Assembly (NCBI RefSeq): GCF_018326425.1
Contig: NZ_AP024601.1
Coordinates: forward strand, 1,166,001-1,230,000
DNA: 64,000 nucleotides
Direction: 5' to 3'
From: Polycladomyces abyssicola
GTDB taxonomy: Bacteria > Bacillota > Bacilli > Thermoactinomycetales > JIR-001
A program made the position numbers and the translations under genes. The notes beneath the pieces were generated by a model that was not told where the DNA came from, did no database searches, and worked only from the letters and a program-made list of their open reading frames with translations. Shown one piece after another: positions 26,651 through 36,046 of this stretch (positions within the stretch are counted from its first letter, which is position 1; each line of letters starts with the position of its first letter).

Positions 26651-28246
26651 CTATTTCGAAAAATGAAAGGGAACTTCCCAATCAACCGGGTAATAATGGT
26701 CGATCGCATCCATAACAAGGGTAAGCTGTTTGGGAGCGTCTACAATATCATCAATGACCAGCGTATAATGATAAACGCCATTTTTATTCTCTGCACTACC
26801 ATAGAAGTTGTGTACTTTCCCTTTGTCGTCGACAAAGTGCCAATCCATTGAGCCCAGATAATTGTTAACCGGCTTTAACTCTACATTTACAGCAAGATTG
26901 TGGTTGTGTGAACCTTTTGAAGGCTCATGCCCCGCGTAAGTGATGGTGATCAAATTTCCTTTGTAGTTAAACGATACAGGCTGTTGCGAGACAGTTTGTG
27001 GGTTAAATGTGATGTGGGCATCTGTAGCTTCTTTTTTCACAATTCCTTTTAATCGGAAGAGGTATCCTTTCTTCAGTGGATGAGGATTGTACAGATCCTT
27101 CTTGGAAATCTCTCCAACGCCAATTTTCTGTACGGCACTGTTAAGGTGATTTTCCTCTCTCTTGCCGGGTAGGTCATCATGGGTAAGGTAAGCAAGGCTT
27201 TTTCCTTGAGTATCCGTAATTTCATAATACATTTTCGGTGAATAATCACGTTGTGGGAATTGTTTTGCGATTCGTTGAAGCTGTTTCTTTTCTTGTTCAT
27301 TTTGCTTTAACGAGTATTGTATAGACATCGCGCTTGGTGAGTATAAAAAGTCATCCAACTGGACATCTACACCATGAAAAGTCCGCGTTTGATTAATGTG
27401 AGCGACTCTGGTAGAGGATATACCTTTGTCTAGCTGTAGCGGTATAGACACATTCCAGCTCCCTTTGATTATTTTTTCATGATGCAGATTGAATTGGCGC
27501 AATACATTCGCCGATATCCGTAGTGTTGCTTTGTTTGGCAGGGGCTCCGTGGGAATAAGGGTAAGGCGATGTTGGTTGGAATTCCCAGTATTGTCATGGC
27601 CATACGCCAGAACTTTCCCATTTTCGTCCACCAGAGATGCAATGGGAGAATGGTTATCATTGTCCAATACATAGAGAACCAATTTTCCATTTGCGTCTCT
27701 GATTTGGAAATCAACCGTAATGCGGGAAGGGTCGGCAATCACTTCTTGCAATTCGACCGTATACCCCGAACTGGTTATTTTTTTGTTAAGAGGGGCACTA
27801 AACCCGTTTTTTGCGGCTAGCTTCAATCCGCCATCATGGGAATCGAACCGATCGATCAGAAAAATGCTCTTCTTGACAAAGTTTGCAAACGCAGGTGACA
27901 CTGCCGTCCAGATCCCAAGGAATATCGCTAAAATCGCTACGGTGGAACCGATCACCAGCGCCATTCTTCTGCGCCGAGCCCTTTTTTTCTTTATAGGTAT
28001 GACCGGTTCGTTTTCCTGCTCAGGTAGCAGTTCCCGAATCTGGACCATGATCTGCTCGGTGAAAGAGTCGGGCAACACGGGTTCGCTTAACCATTCTTCC
28101 ACCACTTGTTTTTCTTTTTTTAGCTTAGCTAAATGAGTTTGGCATGCCGAACAGGACTGAAGGTGTTGTTCCAAATCCGGGACTTCTTTCTTCTCTAAAG
28201 ACCCGTCCCACCACTGCTCAAGAAGACTTTGTTTTGAACAAATCAT
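26651..28246 (-). CDS. zf-HC2 / DUF4179 transmembrane anti-sigma factor
   Basis: The 531-residue protein starts with an anti-sigma zinc finger (Cys3, then HLQSCSAC giving His28, Cys32, Cys35). A basic stretch and one membrane helix (about 92-114, ALVIGSTVAILAIFLGIWTA) follow. The long extracytoplasmic part begins with the DUF4179 module (RFDSHDGGLKLAAKNGF, SGYTVELQEVIADPSRITVDF). The zinc-binding domain should hold the ECF sigma factor until the outer domain senses an envelope signal. ATG 28246 follows AAGGTGG and overlaps the 3' end of the sigma gene by about 29 bases, as usual for such pairs. An upstream GTG (28258) is an alternative start. Confidence 0.88.
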   Translation of the reverse strand: MICSKQSLLEQWWDGSLEKKEVPDLEQHLQSCSACQTHLAKLKKEKQVVEEWLSEPVLPDSFTEQIMVQIRELLPEQENEPVIPIKKKRARRRRMALVIGSTVAILAIFLGIWTAVSPAFANFVKKSIFLIDRFDSHDGGLKLAAKNGFSAPLNKKITSSGYTVELQEVIADPSRITVDFQIRDANGKLVLYVLDNDNHSPIASLVDENGKVLAYGHDNTGNSNQHRLTLIPTEPLPNKATLRISANVLRQFNLHHEKIIKGSWNVSIPLQLDKGISSTRVAHINQTRTFHGVDVQLDDFLYSPSAMSIQYSLKQNEQEKKQLQRIAKQFPQRDYSPKMYYEITDTQGKSLAYLTHDDLPGKREENHLNSAVQKIGVGEISKKDLYNPHPLKKGYLFRLKGIVKKEATDAHITFNPQTVSQQPVSFNYKGNLITITYAGHEPSKGSHNHNLAVNVELKPVNNYLGSMDWHFVDDKGKVHNFYGSAENKNGVYHYTLVIDDIVDAPKQLTLVMDAIDHYYPVDWEVPFHFSK

Positions 28247-28801
28247 AAACTTTTCCACCTTCCTGTTGAACTAGGCCTGCCAGATGTTTCTGCAATTGTT
28301 TTCGTGCACGATGCAAGTGGTTTTGTACCGTGGTCATGGGTAACTGCAAAATCTCTCCTATTCCTTATAACTCAACTCATCCATATACCGGAGCATGATC
28401 ACCATACGATAGTGTTCCGGCAGTTGGTCTAAAGCTTGTTGCAATTCTTTTTTTCTTTCGCGACTGACCACCATCTCTTCGGGACTGTCCGTCGTATTTG
28501 TTGCCGGAATTTCTTCAATCGTTTCCCTCGTGTAGGCTTTCTTTTTTTGTAGTTGCGTGTTGCATGTGTTTACCGCGATTTTATAAATCCATGCGGAAAA
28601 GGGCTTATCCTGGCGATAACTTTGTAAATAGCGGTAAGCGCGAATAAATACTTCTTGTGTCCAGTCTTGGGCGTCATGCTTATTCCGGCATATGCGATAT
28701 ATGAATGCGTAGATGCGCTGTTTATATCGGTCGATGATGAAGGCAAAAGCTTCTTTGTTTCCTTGTAGCACCTCTTGCACCCACTGCGATTCATCACGCA
28801 A
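28218..28801 (-). pseudogene. ECF-type RNA polymerase sigma factor, frameshifted in region 4
   Basis: The frame from TTG 28801 (GGGGAGGA seven bases upstream) encodes sigma region 2 (EAFAFIIDRYKQRIYAFIYR, DAQDWTQEVFIRAYR) and most of region 4 (LDQLPEHYRMVIMLRY). It then stops in DELSYKE at TAG near 28360. One base over, the missing helix-turn-helix continues perfectly as IGEILQLPMTTVQNHLHRAR with KQLQKHLAGL and ends at TGA 28218. A single lost A in GAAATAGG would explain it. The break removes the -35 recognition helix, so the product should be inactive unless the shift is a read error. It is followed by its own intact anti-sigma gene. Confidence 0.8.
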
Positions 28802-28942
28802 CTCAGTTCCTCCCCTCTTGTTGTTTCTATCCAATATTACCTTCGCCTTTTTCATTTTCATTCGCTCCGGTATGCCCGGATGAAACATTCCTGCACGAGG
28901 TCCCGGTCCTCCTCTTAGTGATGAACCATTTTGAGAAGCATG

Positions 28943-28969
28943 GACACTTCACCTTCAGATCCGGTTTCA
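28943..28969 (-). promoter_or_regulatory. candidate ECF-sigma autoregulatory promoter
   Basis: On the minus strand TGAAAC, a 17-base spacer and TGTC resemble the TGAAAC-N16/17-CGTC type used by Bacillus ECF sigma factors. It is placed about 140 bases upstream of the sigma gene start. The -35 half is the diagnostic part; the -10 is one base off. The rest of the 330-base gap shows nothing else clear. Confidence 0.4.
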
Positions 28970-29134
28970 TTCCTATATACGGAATACAGGATCAGAAATT
29001 TCACGGGAGACATTTTTTCACACAAAAATGGAACAAGGTCGCACGCCCGAGTTTCCAACAAGATGACATTGACAAAACCAATATATAATACGTAAAATTC
29101 AAACTAGTCGAGGAGGGAAAGGAGCGGTTCATCG

Positions 29135-30763
29135 GTGAAAGGAACGATGATGCAGTATCCCCTGACGTTGCCCCATCTGTTGGAAAGGGCCGGACGTTAC
29201 TTCGGTTCGGTTGAGATCGTCACCAGAATGCCGGATAAAAGCTTGCACCGTTACACCTACGCCGACTTTACCCGCAGGGCCCGATCGCTGGCACAGGCGC
29301 TCCGGCGGGCGGGGTTGAAAAAAGGGGATCGCGTAGGCACGTTGATGTGGAACCATTATGCCCATCTGGAGGCGTATTTCGGCATTCCCGTTTCCGGCGG
29401 GGTATTGCATACGGTCAATCTTCGTTTGCATCCGAATGAAATCGCTTACGTGATCAACCACGGCGGGGATCGCTTCCTGATAGTGGACGATGTGTTGCTC
29501 CCGTTGTTGGAGAAAGTGACTGATCGCATCCGGGTGGAGCGCGTGATCGTCGTGCCGCTGACAGGTCAACCGGTGCCGTCCGGTTATGAGGATTATGAGC
29601 AGTTCATCCGGGAACCGGCCGACGATTTCACCTACCCTAAGCTGGATGAGAACGATGCGTTGGGCATGTGCTACACATCCGGCACGACGGGACGACCCAA
29701 AGGGGTGGTGTATTCACATCGGGCTGTGGTGCTGCATTCGTTCGCATCGGCGATGGCGGATACATTGGGGGTTTCCGGGCGTGATGCAGTGTTGCCGGTG
29801 GTGCCCATGTTTCACGCCAACGCCTGGGGCCTGCCGTTTACCATGACCATGGTGGGCGCCAAGCAGGTGTACCCTGGACCGCATCTTGACCCTGTCAGTC
29901 TGCTCGATCTGATGCAGGAGGAACAAGTGACGTTCTCCGCCGGGGTACCCACGATCTGGTTCGGTATTTACCGGGAATTGGAGAAACGGCCGGGGCATTG
30001 GCGTCTTCACCCCAAACTGCGGACGGTGGTGGGCGGGGCGGCCGCTCCGGAAGCGTTGTTGCGGGGGATGGACCGCCACGGCATCCAGGTGGTGCATGCG
30101 TGGGGCATGACGGAAACGACACCCCTCGGCACGGTGTCGGTGTTGAAGCCGCACTTGGCCAACCTGACGGAAGATGAGCAATACGCCTACCGTACCAAAC
30201 AGGGCATCCCCGTGCCGTTTGTGGACGTACGGGTGGTCAACGAGCAGGGAGAGGTACCGCCCGACGGTGTTACGATGGGTGAGCTGCAAGTGAGAGGGCC
30301 GTGGATTGCTGGGGCGTATCACGATAAGCCAAATATTCGCGATTCGTTCACGGAAGACGGTTGGTTCCGAACCGGCGACGTGGCGACGATTGATGAAGAA
30401 GGGTACGTCAAAATCACCGACCGAACCAAGGACCTCATCAAATCGGGCGGAGAATGGATCAGCTCCGTCGATTTGGAAAACGCGATCATGGCGCATCCCG
30501 CCGTGGAGGAAGCTGCTGTTATCGGAATCGCGCATCCCAAATGGCAGGAACGTCCACTGGCGGTGGTGGTGAAAAAAGAGGGGGCGACATTGACGCTGGA
30601 GGAATTGCATGCGTTTCTGACACCGAAATTCGCCAAATGGTGGTTACCGGACGATGTCGTTTTCGTGGCGGAAATCCCGCGTACGTCGGCGGGTAAATTC
30701 CTCAAATCCCAGTTGCGTGAACAATTTCGCGAGCACTTTATGACCAAGGGGGTAAACACTTGA
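29135..30763 (+). CDS. AMP-binding medium/long-chain fatty-acid CoA ligase
   Basis: The 542-residue adenylate-forming enzyme has the P-loop YTSGTTGRPKG (180-190) and the mid motif VPMFHANAWGLPF. The A5 region is HAWGMTETTPLGT, the hinge is GWFRTGDVATIDEEGYVKITDRTKDLIKSGGEW, and the catalytic lysine is in RTSAGKFLKSQLRE. The pattern is that of the AlkK/LcfA-like group that activates medium to long chain fatty acids. GTG 29135 has AAAGGAG about ten bases upstream; ATG codons at 29147 and 29150 are alternatives. Its stop overlaps the start of the acyl-CoA dehydrogenase (TTGA), so activation and first oxidation are co-translated. Confidence 0.88.
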   Translation: MKGTMMQYPLTLPHLLERAGRYFGSVEIVTRMPDKSLHRYTYADFTRRARSLAQALRRAGLKKGDRVGTLMWNHYAHLEAYFGIPVSGGVLHTVNLRLHPNEIAYVINHGGDRFLIVDDVLLPLLEKVTDRIRVERVIVVPLTGQPVPSGYEDYEQFIREPADDFTYPKLDENDALGMCYTSGTTGRPKGVVYSHRAVVLHSFASAMADTLGVSGRDAVLPVVPMFHANAWGLPFTMTMVGAKQVYPGPHLDPVSLLDLMQEEQVTFSAGVPTIWFGIYRELEKRPGHWRLHPKLRTVVGGAAAPEALLRGMDRHGIQVVHAWGMTETTPLGTVSVLKPHLANLTEDEQYAYRTKQGIPVPFVDVRVVNEQGEVPPDGVTMGELQVRGPWIAGAYHDKPNIRDSFTEDGWFRTGDVATIDEEGYVKITDRTKDLIKSGGEWISSVDLENAIMAHPAVEEAAVIGIAHPKWQERPLAVVVKKEGATLTLEELHAFLTPKFAKWWLPDDVVFVAEIPRTSAGKFLKSQLREQFREHFMTKGVNT

Positions 30764-32496
30764 TCAACTACAGCCGATACGAAGACGGGACTGAACTCAA
30801 TTGGTACGAGAGCGACCCAACCATGCGGTATTATGCACACCGGTATCTCCCTCATCTGATGGAGTGGGGCGAGTCGCGCTTGGTGGAGTTAGGTGCGTAT
30901 ACGGCAGGACCGATGGAACGGCGCGCCCGTCATACCGATCGTGACGGCGCTCCTCGACTGATACGCTATGATCGACAAGGACGCGAAATCAACGAAGTGT
31001 GGTACAACGAAGGATATCTGGCAACGGTGGGTGACTGTTTCGAGTTCGGCGTGGTGGGGTTACGGTACAGAGACGACGTGCCCCACAAAGTCCCGTTTTT
31101 CTACACCCAGCTGATGCACATCCTGATGTCTGAGGCGGAGACCGGTTTCACGTGTCCGGTCACGCTGACGATGGCGGTGGCATTTGTATTGGAGAAGTTT
31201 GGGACGGACGAGCAAAAGCGCCGGTATCTGTCACGCCTGGCCAGCATGGATCGGCGTACACTGGAACAAGGGGCCACGTTTTTGACGGAAATTCAGGGTG
31301 GCTCCGACGTGGGCGCGACGCAAACCCGCGCGGTGGCCTGCGGCGATCACTATGAGTTGACGGGAGAGAAATGGTTTGCCAGCAACTGTGACGCAGGTGT
31401 AGCTATCACATTGGCCAGGGTGAACGACCGGCCGGGCACCGCGGGTTTGGGACTGTTTCTGCTCCCGCGTTACTTGGAAAATGGTGAACAAAACCGGATC
31501 TCCATCCGCCGGCTCAAGGACAAGCTGGGTGTACGGGCAGTGGCCAGTGGAGAATTGATTTTGGATCGGGCGGTCGGCTATCTGATCGGTGAGCCGGATC
31601 AGGGGTTCAAATATATGGCGGAAGCATTGAACATCTCCCGTATGTGCACAGCGACGGGCGCGCTCGCTATCTCTCGCCGCGCCTTTTTGGAGGCAGCCGT
31701 ATATACGTCCAAACGAGAAGCATTCGGCCGGACGATCATCGATTATCCGATGGTGCGGGAAACCTTGCTGAACATCATCGCGGACATCGAGGCGGCATGG
31801 GCGATGGTAGCCCGCATGATACAACTTTTCGACGACTGCCACACCTACGGGAAAGGAGATGCGGAAAAACGCACATTGCTTCGACTGCTGTTGTCGATGA
31901 GCAAGTACCGTTGCAGCGAACAAGCGGTTCTTCATGCCAAACAAGCACTGGAGTTGCACGGGGGGAACGGGTATATCGAGGAGTATGTCACTCCCCGTCT
32001 GTTGCGGGATGCACAAGTGAACACGGTTTGGGAAGGGACGTCCAACATCATGGGCCTGGAAGTGTTGAAAACGCTGGGCAAAGAGGCGGGGGAAAGAACC
32101 GGTGAGAGCGTAATCTTGCGGGAGATTCGGGAAACATTGGACACGGTCGTTTTGCCGGAACTGGCCGAAGCCGTCGCCTGTGTGAAGGAGCAGACGGACA
32201 ATGTGAAAACGGATATGGCGGTGCTTCTCGAAGCCCCTCCCATGGTTCAAAATGCTCACGCCCGCCGTTTCATGGATAAACTGACCGATCTGTATTGTGC
32301 GGCCCGTCTGTTGGAGGAGGCGCAGTACGCCAAGAAGGAAACCGGGTCAGAACGGCTCGTCCACATCGCCCATTACTGGATCAATCGGACCTACCGCCCT
32401 TACATGTACGATATTCGCGGACAGGAAATCCCCAGCATTGACTTGTTTGATATCGCGGTACGGTATGCGGAGCAGGCCCATGCGGATCAGCGATGA
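30760..32496 (+). CDS. acyl-CoA dehydrogenase, AidB-like
   Basis: The 578-residue protein begins at TTG within the previous stop. It has the ACAD flavin core: FLTEIQGGSDVGATQTRA, GEKWFASNCDAGVAI, KLGVRAVASGELILD, TSKREAFGRTIIDYPMVRE, HGGNGYIEEYVTPRLLRDAQ and TVWEGTSNIMGLEVL. The long N-terminal helical arm and C-terminal extension match the AidB/isovaleryl-type subgroup rather than short-chain BCAD. Electrons would pass to an ETF, possibly the FixAB type encoded at 44.7 kb, though that link is only inference. A hairpin terminator follows. Confidence 0.85.
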   Translation: MINYSRYEDGTELNWYESDPTMRYYAHRYLPHLMEWGESRLVELGAYTAGPMERRARHTDRDGAPRLIRYDRQGREINEVWYNEGYLATVGDCFEFGVVGLRYRDDVPHKVPFFYTQLMHILMSEAETGFTCPVTLTMAVAFVLEKFGTDEQKRRYLSRLASMDRRTLEQGATFLTEIQGGSDVGATQTRAVACGDHYELTGEKWFASNCDAGVAITLARVNDRPGTAGLGLFLLPRYLENGEQNRISIRRLKDKLGVRAVASGELILDRAVGYLIGEPDQGFKYMAEALNISRMCTATGALAISRRAFLEAAVYTSKREAFGRTIIDYPMVRETLLNIIADIEAAWAMVARMIQLFDDCHTYGKGDAEKRTLLRLLLSMSKYRCSEQAVLHAKQALELHGGNGYIEEYVTPRLLRDAQVNTVWEGTSNIMGLEVLKTLGKEAGERTGESVILREIRETLDTVVLPELAEAVACVKEQTDNVKTDMAVLLEAPPMVQNAHARRFMDKLTDLYCAARLLEEAQYAKKETGSERLVHIAHYWINRTYRPYMYDIRGQEIPSIDLFDIAVRYAEQAHADQR

Positions 32497-32520
32497 ACTG
32501 CTAGCCTCTCACGGCGGATC

Positions 32521-32557
32521 AACCCCGGCGGCCAAGAAAAGTCGCTGGGGTTGTTTT
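32521..32557 (+). terminator. terminator after the acyl-CoA ligase/dehydrogenase pair
   Basis: AACCCCGGCG and CGCTGGGGTT pair (one G-T) around a 12-base loop and are followed by GTTTTG. Confidence 0.7.
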
Positions 32558-32608
32558 GTGATTTTCGATTACCGATCAGATGGATACAATGTGTATGACT
32601 CATCCATA

Positions 32609-33655
32609 TCAATCATCCACCCGCAAAATCCGGTCTGTTCCCTTCAATGACGGTATATTGGCGACACCGATCCCGAACATGGCGATGCGCAATTCCGTTT
32701 CGATCCGTTGTAACTGTTGGGAGATCGCCTCGGGTGTAGATTCGGTCGCTGCACGCAAAAGGGAGCGTCCGAATCCGGCCAAGTCGGCACCCAATGCGAT
32801 TGCTTTGGCCACTTCCACACCATTGGACAATCCGCCGCTGGCGATCAGGTAACCGGCGGGGACTTGTTGCCGTGCCTCCCGGATGCAGTCGGCGGTGGGC
32901 AGACCCCAATCGGCGAATGCTTCCGCAGCGGCTGTTAGGATTGGATCGCGGGACCGGTGTTTTTCGACCAAAATCCACGAAGTCCCGCCGGCACCTGCCA
33001 CATCGACGAATTGAACCCCCACATCGAAAAGTCGTTTGGCCAAACCGCCGTGAATCCCCATCCCCACTTCCTTGACACCGACCGGCACTTCCAGCGTATG
33101 GCAAAGCTTTTCGATTTTGCTCAGAAGGTGGGCGAATCGGGTGTTTCCCTCCGGCTGAAATACTTCCTGCATGGCGTTTAGATGTAAAACCAATGCATCA
33201 GCTTCGGTCAGTTCGATGATGCTGCGGCAATCATCCACATCATAGCCGTATTGGAGCTGAACCGCACCCAGATTGGCGAGCAGCGGGATGTGTGGCGCGT
33301 ATTTTCGGATTCGAAAGGTATAGGCCGTCTCCGGATGTTCGATCGCCGCCCGTACGGAGCCCAGACCCATCGCCCAACCGTGTTCTTCGGCGGCTTGGGC
33401 GAGGTTTTTGTTGATCTGAAACGCTTCATTCGTCCCGCCGGTCATGCTGCTGATCAACAGCGGGGCTTTCATCGGTTTGCCCAAAAAAGAGGTGGAGAGG
33501 GAGATATCCGCAAAGTTGATCTCGGGCAAGGCTTCATGGCGGAAACGATATCGCTCCAGACCTGTGGTAATGCCCTGGCCGGTTACCTTTCGATGTAGGA
33601 CGATCTCGATGTGTTCCGCTTTTCGTTTTTTGGTCGGTTCTTGGTTCTGAGACAT
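32609..33655 (-). CDS. fni: type 2 isopentenyl-diphosphate delta-isomerase
   Basis: The 348-residue flavoenzyme shows the Fni signatures: KRKAEHIEIVLHRKV at the start, PLLISSMTGGTNEAFQINKN, AMGLGSVRAAIEHPETAYTF, VLHLNAMQEVFQPEGNTRF, VKEVGMGIHGGLAKRLFDVG and LIASGGLSNGVEVAKAIALGA. It interconverts IPP and DMAPP with reduced FMN and Mg2+, supplying both isoprenoid precursors. It is transcribed alone, convergent with the acyl-CoA dehydrogenase. The 405 bases between it and the DinB gene contain no gene I can support. Confidence 0.95.
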   Translation of the reverse strand: MSQNQEPTKKRKAEHIEIVLHRKVTGQGITTGLERYRFRHEALPEINFADISLSTSFLGKPMKAPLLISSMTGGTNEAFQINKNLAQAAEEHGWAMGLGSVRAAIEHPETAYTFRIRKYAPHIPLLANLGAVQLQYGYDVDDCRSIIELTEADALVLHLNAMQEVFQPEGNTRFAHLLSKIEKLCHTLEVPVGVKEVGMGIHGGLAKRLFDVGVQFVDVAGAGGTSWILVEKHRSRDPILTAAAEAFADWGLPTADCIREARQQVPAGYLIASGGLSNGVEVAKAIALGADLAGFGRSLLRAATESTPEAISQQLQRIETELRIAMFGIGVANIPSLKGTDRILRVDD

Positions 33656-34060
33656 GCGCCGAATCCTTTCACAATGACAGACTTATGATCGATTATACCC
33701 TATTTTGGTTGGGCGTCTCCAATGCTTAGGGTTTGGCTATGTACCCTGGTAGTCCAATACTGAAAGGGAACCTATATCGTTATTGATGGTAGCCGGAAGC
33801 GGTTGTCTTCTTCGTTTAATTATGGAGTGTGAACCAGACGGGGAATTGCTAATTTGCTATGAGAAACGAGGTAGATCCTAATATTAAAGGTGACTTTAAG
33901 GTTCCTTCTTAACATCAATCTCTCTCCTGGGATGGTTCCGATTATATAAATAAATTTCATGTCCCCCGTTCCGATACTATCTTGTCCGTGACCCTGCTCC
34001 CCATGATGTCTATTTTGATGTACAATTATGTATAATACGACTTTGTTAGGTGGGATGATA

Positions 34061-34516
34061 ATGAGTCATGATTTGGTCATGCAATTTGAAATGACCCGAG
34101 GACGTTTGCAACAGTTTTTAAACTCAACCTCCAAAGCCATAGCTGATCAAATGCCGAAAGGGTTTAACAATACGATTCGCTGGAATGTAGGTCATATCTT
34201 GACGATCGCGGACGCATTTTTTGGTTTGAAAATGCTCCCTGCGGACTATAAGGATTTATTCTGGAAGGGAACGAAACCTGCGGATTGGACCGGAGAAGTC
34301 CCCTCATTGGAAACGTTAGCTTCTCAGTTGCAGAAACAAACATCACAAATCAAAGAAACATTTGCCGAACGGTTAAATGAGAAGTTGGCGAAACCGATTC
34401 ATCTCAACGGTTATCAAATTGAAACAATCGGTTCAGTGTTTAGTTTCAATAATATGCATGAAGCTGTACATCTGGGTTATATGAATGCATTAAAGCGTGC
34501 TATTGAAGGGCAATAA
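34061..34516 (+). CDS. DinB/YfiT-like family protein
   Basis: The 151-residue protein is a four-helix bundle of the DinB_2 type, with the metal His pattern WNVGHILTIADAFF near residue 46, and NMHEAVHLGYMNALKRA near the end supplying the second His pair. Such proteins include thiol S-transferases such as BstA, and many of unknown activity. ATG 34061 follows AGGTGGGATG; an upstream in-frame ATG (34028) overlaps a TATAAT promoter-like element at 34032, so it was rejected. Confidence 0.8.
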   Translation: MSHDLVMQFEMTRGRLQQFLNSTSKAIADQMPKGFNNTIRWNVGHILTIADAFFGLKMLPADYKDLFWKGTKPADWTGEVPSLETLASQLQKQTSQIKETFAERLNEKLAKPIHLNGYQIETIGSVFSFNNMHEAVHLGYMNALKRAIEGQ

Positions 34517-34539
34517 GAATAAAGAATAGTATAAATACA

Positions 34540-34568
34540 AAGGGTGCCTGTTACAGGCGACCCTTTTT
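34540..34568 (+). terminator. terminator after the DinB gene
   Basis: AAGGGTGCCTG-tta-CAGGCGACCC followed by TTTTT, 23 bases after the stop. Confidence 0.85.
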
Positions 34569-34733
34569 AAATAGGAACACATTTGGTAGAAATTGCTAAC
34601 CCAGCTAAAACCCAATGAGGAAATCGGATGTGTCCTGAGTCTTTCTCGACGTTAGCTTCGTCTCGGTGAAAGTTACAAAAAAAAGCCAATCTATCAAAAA
34701 ACTGAAATTTAACAAAAGAGAAAGGATGAAATT

Positions 34734-35714
34734 ATGCATCACAAACTGCCTCCACACATCGCAGACCAATTAGTTTTACCTGTCATTGCTGCCCCGATGT
34801 TTCTTGTTTCGAGCCCAGATATGGTGATCGAAAGTTGTAAAGCGGGGATTATCGGCTCCTTTCCGTTGTTGAATGCGCGTACGGTCGATATCTTGGATGA
34901 CTGGATGAAACGTATTACCGAAGAACTGAAGAGTATATGGAAGGAACATCCAAACCGCCGCGTTGCCCCTTGGGCGGTGAATTTGATCGTACACCGTACA
35001 AATAAACGGTATGAGGACGATTTCAATCTTATCAAAAAATACCAGCCGCCGATTGTGATTACATCGCTTGGAGACCCCACACCTGTGGTTAACGTCGTGC
35101 ATGAGTATGGCGGACTTGTCTTTTCAGATGTCAGTACACTTTACCACGCGAAGAAAGCGGCCCGGACCGGAGTCGATGGATTGGTTCTTGTTTGTTCCGG
35201 GGCAGGGGGGCATGCTGGAACGATTAACCCCTTTGCTTTTGTCGGAGAAGTTCGGGAATTTTGGGACGGAATTACTATCTTGGCCGGAAGTTTATCCAGT
35301 GGGCGGGATATTCTCGCCGCTAAGACTCTAGGGGTGGATTTGGCTTATTTGGGAACCCGTTTTATCCCCGCTTCCGAGAGTTTTGCGAGTGAAGACTACA
35401 AAAGGATGCTGATCGAATCAACGCTCGACGATTTAATTTATACGGATGCCTTCAGTGGAGTGAATGCCAACTACCTCAAGCCGAGTATTCGAAGAGCCGG
35501 TCTTGACCCGGATCGCCTCCAGAAGAAAGAAGCCGTCGATTTCTCGGATTTGAATCAGACCGATGCAAAAGCATGGAGGGATATCTGGTCTGCAGGGCAA
35601 GGTGTAGGGCAGATCAAGCGGGTACAACCCGTTGCTGAAATCGTGGCAGATCTCCGGCGAGAGTACGAGGAAGCCCTCGGAAATTTCCGTCGTGCATCTC
35701 TTGAGCTTTTCTGA
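34734..35714 (+). CDS. nitronate monooxygenase (2-nitropropane dioxygenase) family protein
   Basis: The 326-residue TIM-barrel flavoenzyme starts LVLPVIAAPMFLVSSPDMVI, then IIGSFPLLNARTVD and PIVITSLGDPTPVVN. The FMN phosphate loop is DGLVLVCSGAGGHAG, and AAKTLGVDLAYLGTRFIPASES follows, as in class I nitronate monooxygenases. The family oxidises alkyl nitronates such as propionate 3-nitronate; some homologues are enoyl reductases, so the exact reaction is open. AAGGATG lies at the start. It has its own gap on both sides and appears monocistronic; the 332 bases downstream before the reductase hold no gene I can support. Confidence 0.85.
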   Translation: MHHKLPPHIADQLVLPVIAAPMFLVSSPDMVIESCKAGIIGSFPLLNARTVDILDDWMKRITEELKSIWKEHPNRRVAPWAVNLIVHRTNKRYEDDFNLIKKYQPPIVITSLGDPTPVVNVVHEYGGLVFSDVSTLYHAKKAARTGVDGLVLVCSGAGGHAGTINPFAFVGEVREFWDGITILAGSLSSGRDILAAKTLGVDLAYLGTRFIPASESFASEDYKRMLIESTLDDLIYTDAFSGVNANYLKPSIRRAGLDPDRLQKKEAVDFSDLNQTDAKAWRDIWSAGQGVGQIKRVQPVAEIVADLRREYEEALGNFRRASLELF

Positions 35715-36046
35715 TCCTATCCGCTCAATCATGCATATTCACTGATCGGTGGACAAGAACTGCTCTTCTTCGCAGCAGAATGATGATGAGGGCGGGAAAT
35801 CGTTTGAAAGCAAAATGTCTGTCGAGGAAAAAACCGTAAATTCGATACGCTGGTGGTCATATCGTTCGAATTGATGTTATAGTTGGAAAGGTCGTGTAAT
35901 TCGTTGGGTCCCATTTTAAAGCTCGAAAATGAAATATTTTATCCGATTGGTTTGCGCAAAGGGATAAGAGAGTTGCGGGATGGTGTGGTCCATTTCATCG
36001 AGAGAGAAAACCAAATCATACAACCGTGCTGAAAGGAGAGAAAACC

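Noticed and set aside
29068-29092. TTGACA followed by TATAAT upstream of the acyl-CoA ligase
   Set aside because: The two boxes are only nine bases apart, too close for a sigma-A promoter pairing.
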